A DNA stretch of 64,000 bases, from contig CM043955.1 in NCBI GenBank assembly GCA_014529385.2, positions 154,471,640 through 154,535,639 on the forward strand, in the 5' to 3' direction. Each line of letters begins with the position of its first letter. Position 1 is the first letter of the stretch. Both the position numbers and the translations under genes were made by a program. The notes beneath the pieces were generated by a model. It had not been told where the DNA came from and made no database searches. It worked only from the letters and a program-made list of their open reading frames with translations. This DNA comes from Adiantum capillus-veneris (lineage: Eukaryota; Streptophyta; Polypodiopsida; Polypodiales; Pteridaceae). Positions 35,990 through 45,453 of this stretch are shown here, in pieces.

Positions 35990-36310
35990 ATATGAAGAGA
36001 GAGAAAAATAGAGCGCATCCAATGAGCACGAAGGCTACGTTACGTAGGAAAGTACGTGGAAAGACTCAAAAAATAGGAAAATAGCATTAAACTTTCACGA
36101 ATCTAGGATTGTAGCATCGTAATTTCCTTCCTTTTACCGAGCTTTTAGGTGCTTGCATGTGGTCCCACTTCTGATATTCTCTTATGGTCATTAACGTACT
36201 GGAGGGTGACCATTAAGCCCGCACAAGATATTGGAATTCTAAAACACTTTCCCTCCATTAGAATGCTTTCAAAGTGAATCTCCCTCCACTAAAGATTTTC
36301 TCTGAGAGCT

Positions 36311-37731
36311 ATGGCTTCCACGTCTTCTCGCCCAAGAAGCTCCAGGTGTTTACTGTCTCTCACACCAACAACCAACAGCTGCACTTTGCCTAGAAGGCCA
36401 AGTAGTAGCATATCCTCAATTACAATATCAACTTCAATAAGTGCAGAGAACCAATGGGTTGGACAAAGGATAAACAAAGGTTCATGGGTCCTCATGCAAC
36501 CAAGAAGACCCAAGAGGTCTAGTGGTATCAACGTTTACCGCTCAGCATGGAAGGCCAGAGTGTTGGATTTCAAAGTTGAAATCGGCAAAAGATCTGTAAA
36601 GGAAGTTCTTGTTCAGCATGTGTTTACCCATCCAGAGGTGATAGCAAACGATGGAAATGTATCAGATATACATCAACCACGTTGCAATTGTAAGTACTCT
36701 TGACATGTGAACTTACTAATACTCTCATTATAACTTTTCTTATATATTTTGCAATGTTTCTCCCACTTCTTATGAGCAATGTCTCCATTCTTCACAGCTC
36801 AATTACATTAGATTTGTCATTTTTACTTATTGATACTCTTAGTTTAACTCTTCTTATATATATTGCAGATGTTTATCCCTCTTCTTATGAGCAATGGGAG
36901 CCTGTGGAGTGCATAATAGGCCTCTTCCATGTTGTTCATGCCCACATTGGTTCTCTACAGTATTCAGGGAGGAGCCGCAAAAGCCTGGCTGATGAGGGAA
37001 TATTTTTTTATGACCACTTCTACCAACTCAGCTCAGGGAATAAGAATGGCATGTTGGTGAAAGTGCCTCTACCAACCGATTGGAACACTGTGGACTGGTC
37101 AGTTCCCGAGGAAACAATGGTGGAGGCAATGCGAAGTAAGCTCTACAAGGATATACAGAGGTCTCTACGTAGCTCTATTCCCACAAAACTGGTTAGAATT
37201 GCGAACTTTTGTCCTGTTGCACTCTTCATAGAGTTGTTTCATAGCTACAACATCCGTGTTACGAAAACTATGTTCATGTGCAAGTCATTTCAGCAGTCAT
37301 CCTGTGACAAACTTCTTGACAAAGGATGGTATGTAAAGGAAGAGATTGGTTTACGGTGCGAGGTCGCGCTTGATACTCTAGTCGTCAAGTACATGATTGC
37401 AAGCCAATCACTGTTACTCTCGTTTTGGTATATGCGATCACAAATGCTCAATGGTAAGTACATTCCTATGGACCAGGTTTCTGCAGGTTTGGAAGATAAT
37501 CCTGCTGTGGATGTGGAAGTGATTGATAAAGAGCATGGCCTACTGTTGGTGGTTACAATAAGGGAGCTATGCAGTCTTCAGCATTTGCGGCATGACATAA
37601 TTGAAGAGTCAATGGACAGGGACCTATCAGATTTTTCCTTTTTCCTAGCTGGCCGTAAGGTGATGCAGCGAAGGGAAAAAGATATTTTGTGCAAAGAGTT
37701 GGATGGTCGGGTTGAAGTAGTGTCAATGTAG
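36311..37731 (+). CDS. P1: unknown protein of the TIR element (2 exons, 413 aa)
   Basis: Exon 1 is 36311-36689 and exon 2 is 36869-37731. The intron has a GTAAGT donor and an ATATTGCAG acceptor; joining gives an uninterrupted frame through …CN-Y-VYPSSYEQWEPVECI. The start is the first ATG of the frame (MASTSSRPRSS), giving a Ser/Thr/Arg-rich N-terminus of about 60 residues that could be disordered or a targeting or DNA-binding tail. The C-terminal two thirds look globular (…HVVHAHIGSLQYSGRSRK…, LVRIANFCPVALFIELFHSY). I do not recognise the family. It converges on the FCP1-like gene with a 190-bp gap containing a (CT)n tract. It is the leftmost gene, starting 320 bp inside the TIR. Confidence 0.75.
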
Positions 37732-37850
37732 CAGATATTCTTGTGAACCCAAGTGTATACAAATGACTTTCAATACATGAAGTTTATTGAGCTCATTTGT
37801 CAATTGTGCCCTGTAAAAAAGTGTGCTTGAAATACATTTCTTTACCATGT

Positions 37851-37857
<7 letters not shown>

Positions 37858-37888
<31 letters not shown>
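37858..37888. repeat. (CT)n microsatellite between convergent genes
   Basis: About 15 CT units between the 3' ends of P1 and the FCP1-like gene. Confidence 0.9.
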
Positions 37889-37891
<3 letters not shown>

Positions 37892-37921
37892 GTTAGACAA
37901 GACAAAGACATGATAGAAGAG

Positions 37922-39112
37922 TCATCTTAATTCATTAGAAAGTACAAATTCGTCCGTGAACAATGGACTGAGATACAATTTCTGTAAGTATGGAATTAGA
38001 ATGTCTTCAAGGTAAAAATCGAAGGAATGCCCCTCGAAAGAAGGTGGTGAGATAGTTGTTCCCGACAGATTTAGTTCTCCCTTTTCAGGAGTATCATCAA
38101 TTAGTAGTGTATTAGTTGCATCAAAGGGTACACCGATTTGGCTAAACGGTTTGTACAAAAGAGGTAAGTGTGGTTTTTTAGGGTGGTAGTGGCCCTCAAT
38201 GGTAACGCATTTTCTTTGATCATACAAAAAGGCAAAATCTGACGTGTGAGCGCCGCATACACTGCAAACTATTGTAACTAGTGGCTACAAGTTTTGCCTT
38301 TGCATTGAAGACCATATGGCAACTCTGAAGCGCGGAAGAAGAAACTGAATAAATTCCTTGGTTGCTGGACGAACCACGACTCGACAAGTTCCCATCCGAA
38401 ACGTTTGCAAATCCTCAAAGGGTTCTATGTCATCGAGAGGCACGCGCATCAGCAGCAATCCATTGACGTCCAAGATAATCAACCTCTGTAAAAGTTGACA
38501 AGTACATATAAGTAGTTAGAAGCTGAACATATTTTGCCATACTTGAATAGACATTACCGGAACAACCGTATCTACAGGTAGCAAGGGTCCATACTAGGTC
38601 TCTGTAGTGTTGATATCGTTGTTGCTCTCCTCTGCTTTAGCTTCATCATTCACATCTTCATCAAGGGTCTCCCCCATGGCTCTTTCTGCCTCATTCAAGG
38701 TTTCCTCCAAGGTCTTTTCCTCTCCCTCGGTTGACCGGCTTGCCTCATACATCCTTGCCTGATCCATATCAGTTTGCTCATCCCTAGGCCTGCTTTCCTC
38801 ATCCATATCCTTTTGCTCATCTATAGGCCTGCTTTCCTCATCTTGGGTTTCATCCATAGGCTCTTTTGGCTCCTCCACTGGCTGACTTGGCTCTTTCATT
38901 GTCTCCTCTGGTTGTACACTAGCACCTTCCATATGCTCATTTGACCTTTCCTCATCCTCGGCTCTTTCATCTTCTGCTGATACGACCCCCTCGGCCCGTT
39001 GTGATTCCACTGTATCGGATGCAGGGGTTTGTCGTGGTGGCATGTGATGTATTGTTAGATCAATAGTGTAGTCATCCAAGCCACTATCGTCAAGCTCTCT
39101 GGGGCTAGACAT
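37922..39112 (-). CDS. FCP1/NIF-like (HAD-type) phosphatase domain protein with acidic N-terminus; two in-frame TAGs
   Basis: Exon 1 is 39112-38558 and exon 2 is 38485-37922. A 72-nt intron (GTAATG…TTTTACAG) joins them in frame. Residues 1-173 are Glu/Asp/Arg-rich with imperfect repeats of 'EESRP.DEQ.DMD', probably disordered. The C-terminal part matches the FCP1 homology domain: LIILDVNGLLLMR, VRPATKEFIQFLLPRFRVAI followed by WSSM, and later NTLLIDDTPEKGELN. FCP1/SCP proteins dephosphorylate the RNA polymerase II CTD or other phosphoproteins. Here the DxDx(T/V) site reads DVNGL, so the general acid/base Asp is Asn, as in some plant FCP1-like paralogues, and activity is uncertain. In-frame TAG codons at 38594-38596 and 38285-38287 interrupt an otherwise continuous frame, so this copy may be dead. 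Confidence 0.8.
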
Positions 39113-39145
39113 AGTAAGCAGGTGTTGTATTAAACTTACCCGGTA

Positions 39146-39760
39146 TCATTGCAAATAATCATATGTATAGTTTTTTAAAGCACTCTGCAAAATTGAAAGA
39201 CCACATGGTGAGAATTCTTTTATAAACTAAACCAAAACTGACTGAATGCATTGCCAAATGGTTACCTTAGTCATGAAAGGTTTTAATGCAAAGTAGCTTT
39301 GCAGGACATATTCTGCATGGAGAAGACATCTCCAGCCGCAAGAATTTCTATCGGTTTGATTTGGGACACGTACATCTTTGATTGGGGCCTTGTATAGTTC
39401 ATACCTTCCACATAGCTTGCCATAGGCAAGCAACAACCTCTTTATACAACTGCACAAAGCAGCGTCAAGATGTTAGCATGAGGCTTCAAATTTACATGGA
39501 TATCTATAAGAAACACTTTCTGATACAAAACACTTACAGCCTAATTTCAGGGTGGGTTCCTTTTATTGAATTGAACACCCACACTACTGGTTGGTCAACA
39601 TCAAGGCATATGAGACTCAAGTGATGGTTGTTCTCATATGGAAAGATGATGACAGTAACTTCCAGCATAGCACAGTGGAGAAACCAACTCTCAAAGGTCC
39701 CAGATGGACTATTCTTTTGTCTAATAATCACTGACATTTGTGGATCAAGAAGAAACACCT
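39146..39760 (-). CDS. Ulp1-type C48 SUMO-protease domain, three exons, probably the C-terminus of the H3-like protein
   Basis: Exons are 39760-39538, 39449-39266 and 39184-39146, with GTAAGT/GTAACC donors and TTTGTGCAG/TTTTGCAG acceptors that join in frame. Ulp1/C48 enzymes cleave SUMO from proteins or process its precursor. Motifs seen are FLLDPQMSVII, the catalytic His in NNHHLSLICLD, VVWVFNSIKG where the triad Asp is normally found (here Asn), and the oxyanion Gln and nucleophile Cys in VPNQTDRNSCGWRCLLHAEY. The start of the C48 fold (ISDTIIYACLK) is encoded at the end of the H3-like frame upstream, so both are likely one gene. With the visible splice sites that junction (39873 to 39760) is one base out of frame. 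The Asp-to-Asn change may lower or abolish activity. Confidence 0.8.
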
Positions 39761-39866
39761 CTGTGTGGGTGTGCAGTGGGAGTTGACTTTTGATCAGGCT
39801 ACAGAGAGTTTACCTGAGTTAGCAAACCTATTATCTGAGTTTTCAAAGCTAGCAAGATAGTAACAC

Positions 39867-40697
39867 TTACTTAAGGCAAGCATAGATAATTGTGTCTGAA
39901 ATCTGAGCATCTGGATTCTGCAATAAATTAATGTCCACTTTTTCCAGAGCTAGCTTTCTGGCTCCATCTACAAATGGTATCTCTGCAAGCAAACCATCCT
40001 TCATTGAAAGTAGAGTTTCTTGATTGCTTGCCTCTATGGACAGGGTCACATTGCATTCTGTTTGCCTCTGGGACTCCACTGCTACTTTTGCTTTCTCCTT
40101 AAGCTCTGCTTTCCTCATGTCCTCTGTTTGGCGAGCAATAGTCTCTGCCCTTGCCCTTGTATTCACATCATGTGTGACATCTACAACTGTGAGTTGTGGC
40201 ACTAGCTCAGGGGGGTATAACAAAATTTTCGTCATTTTCTTATCCCTGCAGACATTGGGGACCAGTAGTTTGTCATACCTCCACCTTATTCTTTTCAGTG
40301 TCTCACTATCTTTGTCCATTATAGTAACCGTGTGGGCATGGGCTGCAACAATGGTGATGTCACTGAAGTACTCCAGTAGGAAGTCCTCTGCTGCTTCTTG
40401 TAGAACCATTAATGCCACCACCTTCCACCTTTTGGTGCCCCAGGTAGCTTCTTCACATATGGACCTCACCATCCTCTGAAAGGGTAGCTTTGGTATGCAT
40501 AAATCTACACATTTCTGTGCCTTTTTTATTTCTCTAAAAAGTCCCATGCAGGTTTGTAACTTCTTCACCCTTGGACCTATCAGAATTTTATTGGGTTTTC
40601 CAGGTCTTTTCTTTGGGGTTGCAGATCTGCTACTTGCCTTAGGTGCTAATCCTGGTCCCTTGCCTACCTTCCTTGCAGTAGCTTTTGTTCTAGCCAT
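39867..40697 (-). CDS. Histone H3-like domain protein (H3-type tail, CENH3-like fold) leading into a C48 protease
   Basis: The 276-codon frame begins MARTKATARKVGKG, closely mimicking the canonical H3 tail, with the equivalents of K4, R8 and K9 kept. A Lys/Arg/Pro-rich linker follows. Residues about 52-142 align along the whole H3 histone fold: LFREIKKAQK, IPKLPFQRMVRSI, VLQEAAEDFLLEYFSD, AHAHTVTIMDKD. Loop 1 is one residue longer than in canonical H3 and contains 'KRW', and 'QEAAEDFL..FSD' recalls centromeric H3. Residues about 178-215 look helical or coiled-coil. Residues 266-276 (ISDTIIYACLK) look like the first helix of a Ulp1/C48 domain and end at a GTAAGT donor at about 39872. The start is the first ATG. 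An A/T-rich TATA-like box lies about 84 bp upstream beyond a (CT/GA)n 5' leader. It probably acts on chromatin in the nucleus (inference). Confidence 0.85.
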   Translation of the reverse strand: MARTKATARKVGKGPGLAPKASSRSATPKKRPGKPNKILIGPRVKKLQTCMGLFREIKKAQKCVDLCIPKLPFQRMVRSICEEATWGTKRWKVVALMVLQEAAEDFLLEYFSDITIVAAHAHTVTIMDKDSETLKRIRWRYDKLLVPNVCRDKKMTKILLYPPELVPQLTVVDVTHDVNTRARAETIARQTEDMRKAELKEKAKVAVESQRQTECNVTLSIEASNQETLLSMKDGLLAEIPFVDGARKLALEKVDINLLQNPDAQISDTIIYACLK

Positions 40698-40715
40698 TTC
40701 ACTGTATACAAAAAG

Positions 40716-40720
<5 letters not shown>

Positions 40721-40763
<43 letters not shown>
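40721..40763. repeat. (CT)n microsatellite in the H3-like gene 5' leader
   Basis: About 21 CT units on the plus strand (GA on the coding strand), 24 bp upstream of the H3-like start codon and downstream of the TATA-like box. GA-rich leaders are common in plant promoters. Confidence 0.9.
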
Positions 40764-40766
<3 letters not shown>

Positions 40767-40780
40767 TTCTATAGCTTAGC

Positions 40781-40792
40781 ATATTTAAATAG
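40781..40792 (-). promoter_or_regulatory. TATA-like box of the H3-like gene
   Basis: The minus strand reads CTATTTAAATAT, 84 bases before the ATG at 40697 and just upstream of the GA-rich leader. This is the best TATA match in the divergent spacer for leftward transcription. Confidence 0.5.
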
Positions 40793-40814
40793 AGAGTGAG
40801 TGAGAGACTCCCAT

Positions 40815-40875
40815 TACTAAAGGCGCGCGTGGAGCATGTTTTGACCTCAAAAAACACCTCCACGCGCCATTAGTA
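40815..40875. repeat. GGCGCGC hairpin A
   Basis: An inverted repeat: TACTAAAGGCGCGCGTGGAG at 40815-40834 pairs imperfectly with CTCCACGCGCCATTAGTA at 40858-40875 around a 23-base loop. It is followed by (CT)n at about 40895-40937. Confidence 0.85.
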
Positions 40876-40892
40876 TAAGGTAAAAGAGGGAC

Positions 40893-40942
<50 letters not shown>

Positions 40943-40994
40943 CCCCCCTTACATCCTCTCTCTATAACACACACATACACTGGTCGAGGAACAG

Positions 40995-41050
40995 TACTAA
41001 CGGCGCGCATAGAGACATGCACACCGGTTATGCTTCTCTATGCGCGCCTT

Positions 41051-41055
<5 letters not shown>
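40995..41055. repeat. GGCGCGC hairpin B
   Basis: TACTAACGGCGCGCATAGAGA at 40995-41015 pairs with TCTCTATGCGCGCCTTTAGTA at 41035-41055, with a single internal mismatch. The (GA)n tract starts at the very base of the stem. Confidence 0.9.
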
Positions 41056-41121
<66 letters not shown>

Positions 41122-41360
41122 CTGTGTGTGTGTGTGTGTATTTGTGTGAGTGTGTGTGTGTCTTTGTATGTGTGTGTGTGTGTGTATGTTATATTTGTGT
41201 CTCTGTGTGTTTGTGCGTATGTTATATTTGTCTGTATCTGTGTGTGTATTAGATTTGTGTGTCTCTTGGTTTGTGAGTGTGTGTGTCTTTGGTGTGTATG
41301 TTATATTTGTCTGTTTCTGTGTGTGTGTGTGTGTATGTTTTATTTGTGTGTCTGTGTGTT

Positions 41361-41404
<44 letters not shown>

Positions 41405-41630
41405 GTGTTTGTGACTGTATGTGTGTGTTGTTTGTTAAGACAGAGCTAGATATGCAATATACTGTGATAGAAACAGAGAGAGAGAGAGAGAGACAGATAG
41501 AGGCAAAGGTAGAGGGAAATTTCAGAAGTAGAGGGAGAGAGAGAGAGAGAGAGAGGGCCAAACCTCCTGAGGACACAGACCTTCGTTATGTCTAAGATGG
41601 GTCGGCTTGCTGTCGGAGACGCAGACGACG

Positions 41631-41698
<68 letters not shown>

Positions 41699-41891
41699 AC
41701 GAGGTGTGGTTTTTCTCTCTCATGACCTCTATATATGACGTACAAAAGTATACGATCTCAATAATGACCGCACGTGCGACAACATGCAAGTATACTCTAT
41801 TTTATAGTAACACGTGGGGCGCCGCCGTGTGTATCCGTTATAAGTGTGATTTCGAGAGAGAGGAAGAGAGAGAACAATAGAAAGAGAGAGG

Positions 41892-41931
<40 letters not shown>

Positions 41932-42019
41932 GAGAGCGAGAGAGAGAGAGAGCCTCATTACTGCCAGAGAGTGATCGAGAGAGAGAGTGATAGAGAGAGA
42001 GAGATAGATAGATAGATAG
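41056..42019. repeat. Compound microsatellite region (GA)n, (GT)n, (CT)n
   Basis: (GA)n lies at about 41056-41120, a long interrupted (GT)n at about 41123-41445, (GA)n at about 41474-41556, (CT)n at about 41636-41696, and (GA)n at about 41848-42002. Open frames here are simple-repeat translations. The stretch is part of the divergent spacer of the TIR element, to the left of the inserted LINE. Confidence 0.85.
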
Positions 42020-42030
42020 ATTTTATTATC

Positions 42031-42053
42031 GTCCTCGGAGGTCAAATATGACC
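42031..42053 (-). other. Conserved LINE 3' stem-loop
   Basis: GGTCATATTTGACC forms a 5-bp stem with a 4-base loop immediately after the ORF2 stop. The diverged LINE at about 15490-15503 has GGTCATTTTTGGCC in the same place, keeping the stem with one G·T pair. This fits a 3' RNA structure recognised by the reverse transcriptase. Confidence 0.6.
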
Positions 42054-45000
42054 TATGGGACCAAAGTTACATGTGATGTAGTATGTGTATGGCTGATGAG
42101 TGACTCTCGATGCTCCAAAATTGTAGTGATGAGAGTCGCAATGGAGAGCCCACACTTTGGCTGGGAGAGGAAAGTGTGTAGGTCTAAGTTATGGCTGAAA
42201 ATGTGAGAGAAGCAAGTTCGGATGTGATCAAAAGCTGAGCACTCTAGTAGTGTGTGGTACTCAGACTCTCGAACTTGCAGTGAGCATAATGTGCACAATC
42301 GATTTGACTCTTCTCCATTGCCCCAACGCCCTATCTCGCATCGAAGGAAATGGGAGCTAAGCCGAATTGCTGCGATAGTGCGTATCGCAGACAAGGGAAT
42401 AGGCTCAAGCATGTAAGTGTGAGTACGGTTTCCTCTCTTAGCGAAGAACATGGTTTTGTAGTTGGGGGCAATATAGGTGGTGTAATGTATGAAGCGTGAC
42501 CCACCGGATTTCTCCCAAGCCGTAATACATTGGCGTTGTAGAAAAGCTTCATTCACTTGAGAGTCAATTGAAGCATCATGTAGCAAGTGTAATGCATCCC
42601 ATCTCCCAAACCACTTCTTTATGTCTTGCATCCATCCCGTGCTCAAGATCTTGCTTTTATGCGTCTTTTGAACTTTTTTGCTTGCTTCCCATGCAATTGT
42701 AGGAAGTCGATGTGAGGGGTTTTGACGCATCTTTATCATGTACTCCACAACCCTTTCCATGCCCATAACCTCAATTGGAAGAGATCCCGACTCAAGAAGT
42801 AGGAGCATATATGGTGTTTGTGTCTTAACTTGGAGAAAGTTTGTAAGAAAACGCTTTTGGACATTCTCAAACTCTTTCCAAGTAGACTTTGAGATGCTCC
42901 CGCCCCACACTTCAACTCCATAAAGAAGAACCGGTGTCACCAATGCATCAAAAAGATACTTCTTGAGAACCCAACACTTGATGTTTCCCGCATTACACAT
43001 GTTCTCAAATGCATAATATGCTCTCTTTCCCGCTTCCAAACGACGCATAGCACATTCGTGCCACTTGTGATTGGATGGAACCTCAAGGCCAAGGTACTTA
43101 AAGCTCTCAACAACTTCAAGTGTCTCGTTGTTGTACACAATGCATGGCTTCTCCTTATGGTTGGTTTTCACAAGCATAACCTTTGTTTTGGATTCATTTA
43201 CAATCAGCCCACTATGCAAGCAAAAGTTCTCAAGGACAACCATAAGCTTTTGTGCATCTTCTAAAGTGTGTGCTAGAAGCACTACATCATCCGCATACAA
43301 CAAAAGCATGATTACCGCATTGCAAATAGTGACCTCTTCAATGGCTTCTTCTTGCATAAAGTCAAGTACCATTTGTTCCAATTGATCGATGCATAGACCA
43401 AAGAGAGTTGGTGACAATGGACATCCTTGTTTAACCCCAATAGTGCTTACAAAAATTTCTGAAATTTCTCTTCCCATGCGCAATTGACAAATCACCTTCT
43501 CATAGATTCGAGAAACCGCAAGCATAAACTCACTTGGCACTTGGAGTTCTTCCATCCTTCTCCACAAATTGTTACGTGGAATCATATCAAAGGCTTTCTT
43601 AAAGTCCACAAAACAACAATACAATCGCTTGCCTTTCAACCGACTTTCCTCCATGAGAACACGAAGAGTGACAAGATGATCAATGATGCTATGGCATCGA
43701 CGAAAACCCGCTTGTCCCTTTGCACGCTTGTCATTCTCTTCAGCCCAATCACTCAATTTCATCTCCATTATGCACCCAAACAACTTTGCCATAAGAGACC
43801 CAATCATTATAGTCCGGTAGTTGCTTACATTCTTTACATCCCCTCCTTTATGCAAAGGCTTAACCCAATTAGTACTCCAATCATAAGGCATACCATGTTG
43901 AAGTGCAAGGTTGAACATATCACACATCCACTCATGGGTAAAATCTCCCGTCCATTTGATCATCTCCGGCTTGATACCTTGAAGATCTCCCGTTTTGCGA
44001 GTGGCCAACTTTTCAAGCCCACTGCATACATCCTCAATAGTAAAAAAAGACGGCATACATGGGAGTGAACCATAAAATGGCATTTTTTCAGTATTTTCTT
44101 GCTCATATAATTGCCTACAATGTGTGTACATATCCACTAGACTCAAGTTACCAAAATTCTCAACCCGCTTGCCTCTCAAGTTTCTCCAAAATCTTCCACA
44201 TGCATGTGCCTTTTCTTGGACTTGAAATTCTTGTTGCTTTACTTCCCATCTTCTTCTCTTCTTTTGAATCAATGCCTTGTATGTATGCAAATGACTTTGA
44301 TAGTTGTCTTTGTCCATAGTTGCATCAAGCTTTATCAAGGACTTTCGAGCATCTTGACATTCTTTATCAAACCACCTTTTGCGTGATCTATCTTTGTTGA
44401 TACCATGGAGATGCTTTATGGCAAAGCATTCTTCCGCACAAGAACAAATAGCTTTCTTGAAAGCTTTCCATTTAGTTTCCAATGGTGCATCACATTGAAG
44501 CTTTGTCATCCATAATTTTTGCTCAACCATTTCAATGTACATTGGTGCCCGTTTGAAATCCATACATAGTGATAACTTCTCTTTCCTTTGGCTGAGATTA
44601 TCATGCTTAGTTGCTTCTCCACATGAAAGGTCAATACATAAGGTGCGATGGTCGGACTCCGGGGTCCATTGACCAAACATAAAACTCTTTATGCGATACA
44701 TGATGGCTTCAGAGAGTAGCATATAGTCAATCACACTATCCCCATTATGTCTTCTACATGTAAATCCATTGGTTCCACTCCACAAAGATACACCATTGGC
44801 AATGAGCATACCGGTGCTATTACACATGTGTAAAAGTAACTTTCCATAGTGATCCGGCTCTTTCTCATCCATTGAAGTACGATCATACAAGTGAACTTCC
44901 TCCAACTCCCTTGAAATGTATGGCATATCAAATTGTTGAGTATCATGTTGCAATGTTTTTTGTACGAGCATTCATATCCCCAAATACAATAACATCACCT

Positions 45001-45447
45001 TCACCTTTGAAATAAGCAATGTCCTCTTCCAAATCAGAAAATGGTTGATCTCTATCCATGCAAGCATAAAAGGGAGAATCATGATGAGGAATGTAGCAAC
45101 CGGCTACAAAAATGGGTGCTCTTTTTGGTGTCATAATTTTCAGCCATACATAACGTTTGTACTTGTCAATTTTTCACAATTGATACAAAATCTTCCAATC
45201 CTTTCTTAACCATACATGCTAACCCTCCTTGTCCTCTTCGTTGCTTGAGATTCTTTGACCACATCAATGAATGTACATTGTAATCCTCCAAGCCGTTAAT
45301 CCTTTGTGTATCATGCTCCCAAGTTTCAACAAGAAGTACAACATCGGCTTTGCTTGTTAGTTCATCAATGCCAACCCCCGCATTCCATGGGTATCCATTA
45401 CAATTCCAAAAGCATATTTTCAATTGTAACTCGGTCTCATAGGTCAC
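42053..45447 (-). pseudogene. LINE ORF2: AP endonuclease, reverse transcriptase, C-terminal zinc knuckle (two frameshifts)
   Basis: The endonuclease starts with ICFWNCNGYPWNAG and continues through ADVVLLVETWE, VIVFGDMNARTK and SDHRTLCIDLSC. The RT has AFDMIPRN, IGVKQGCPLSPTLF and the YADD active site (43286-43297). The C-terminus has RLCTLCSLQVRESEYHTLLE, a CxxC…H…C knuckle, and ends VTLVP*. The frame shifts between 45166 and 45134 and between 44971 and 44943. At the second site this copy has six T (44956-44961, plus strand) where the sister copy at 53705-53709 has five and stays in frame. At the first it also has an extra base in a T run. ORF2 lies seven bases after ORF1, without a clear ATG. 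Confidence 0.93.
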
Positions 45448-45453
45448 GCATCC

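Noticed and set aside
41799-41840. A possible fifth GGCGC hairpin (TATAGTAACACGTGGGGCGCC…CCGTTATAA)
   Set aside because: Stem pairing is weak and the conserved TACTAA/TTAGTA ends are missing.
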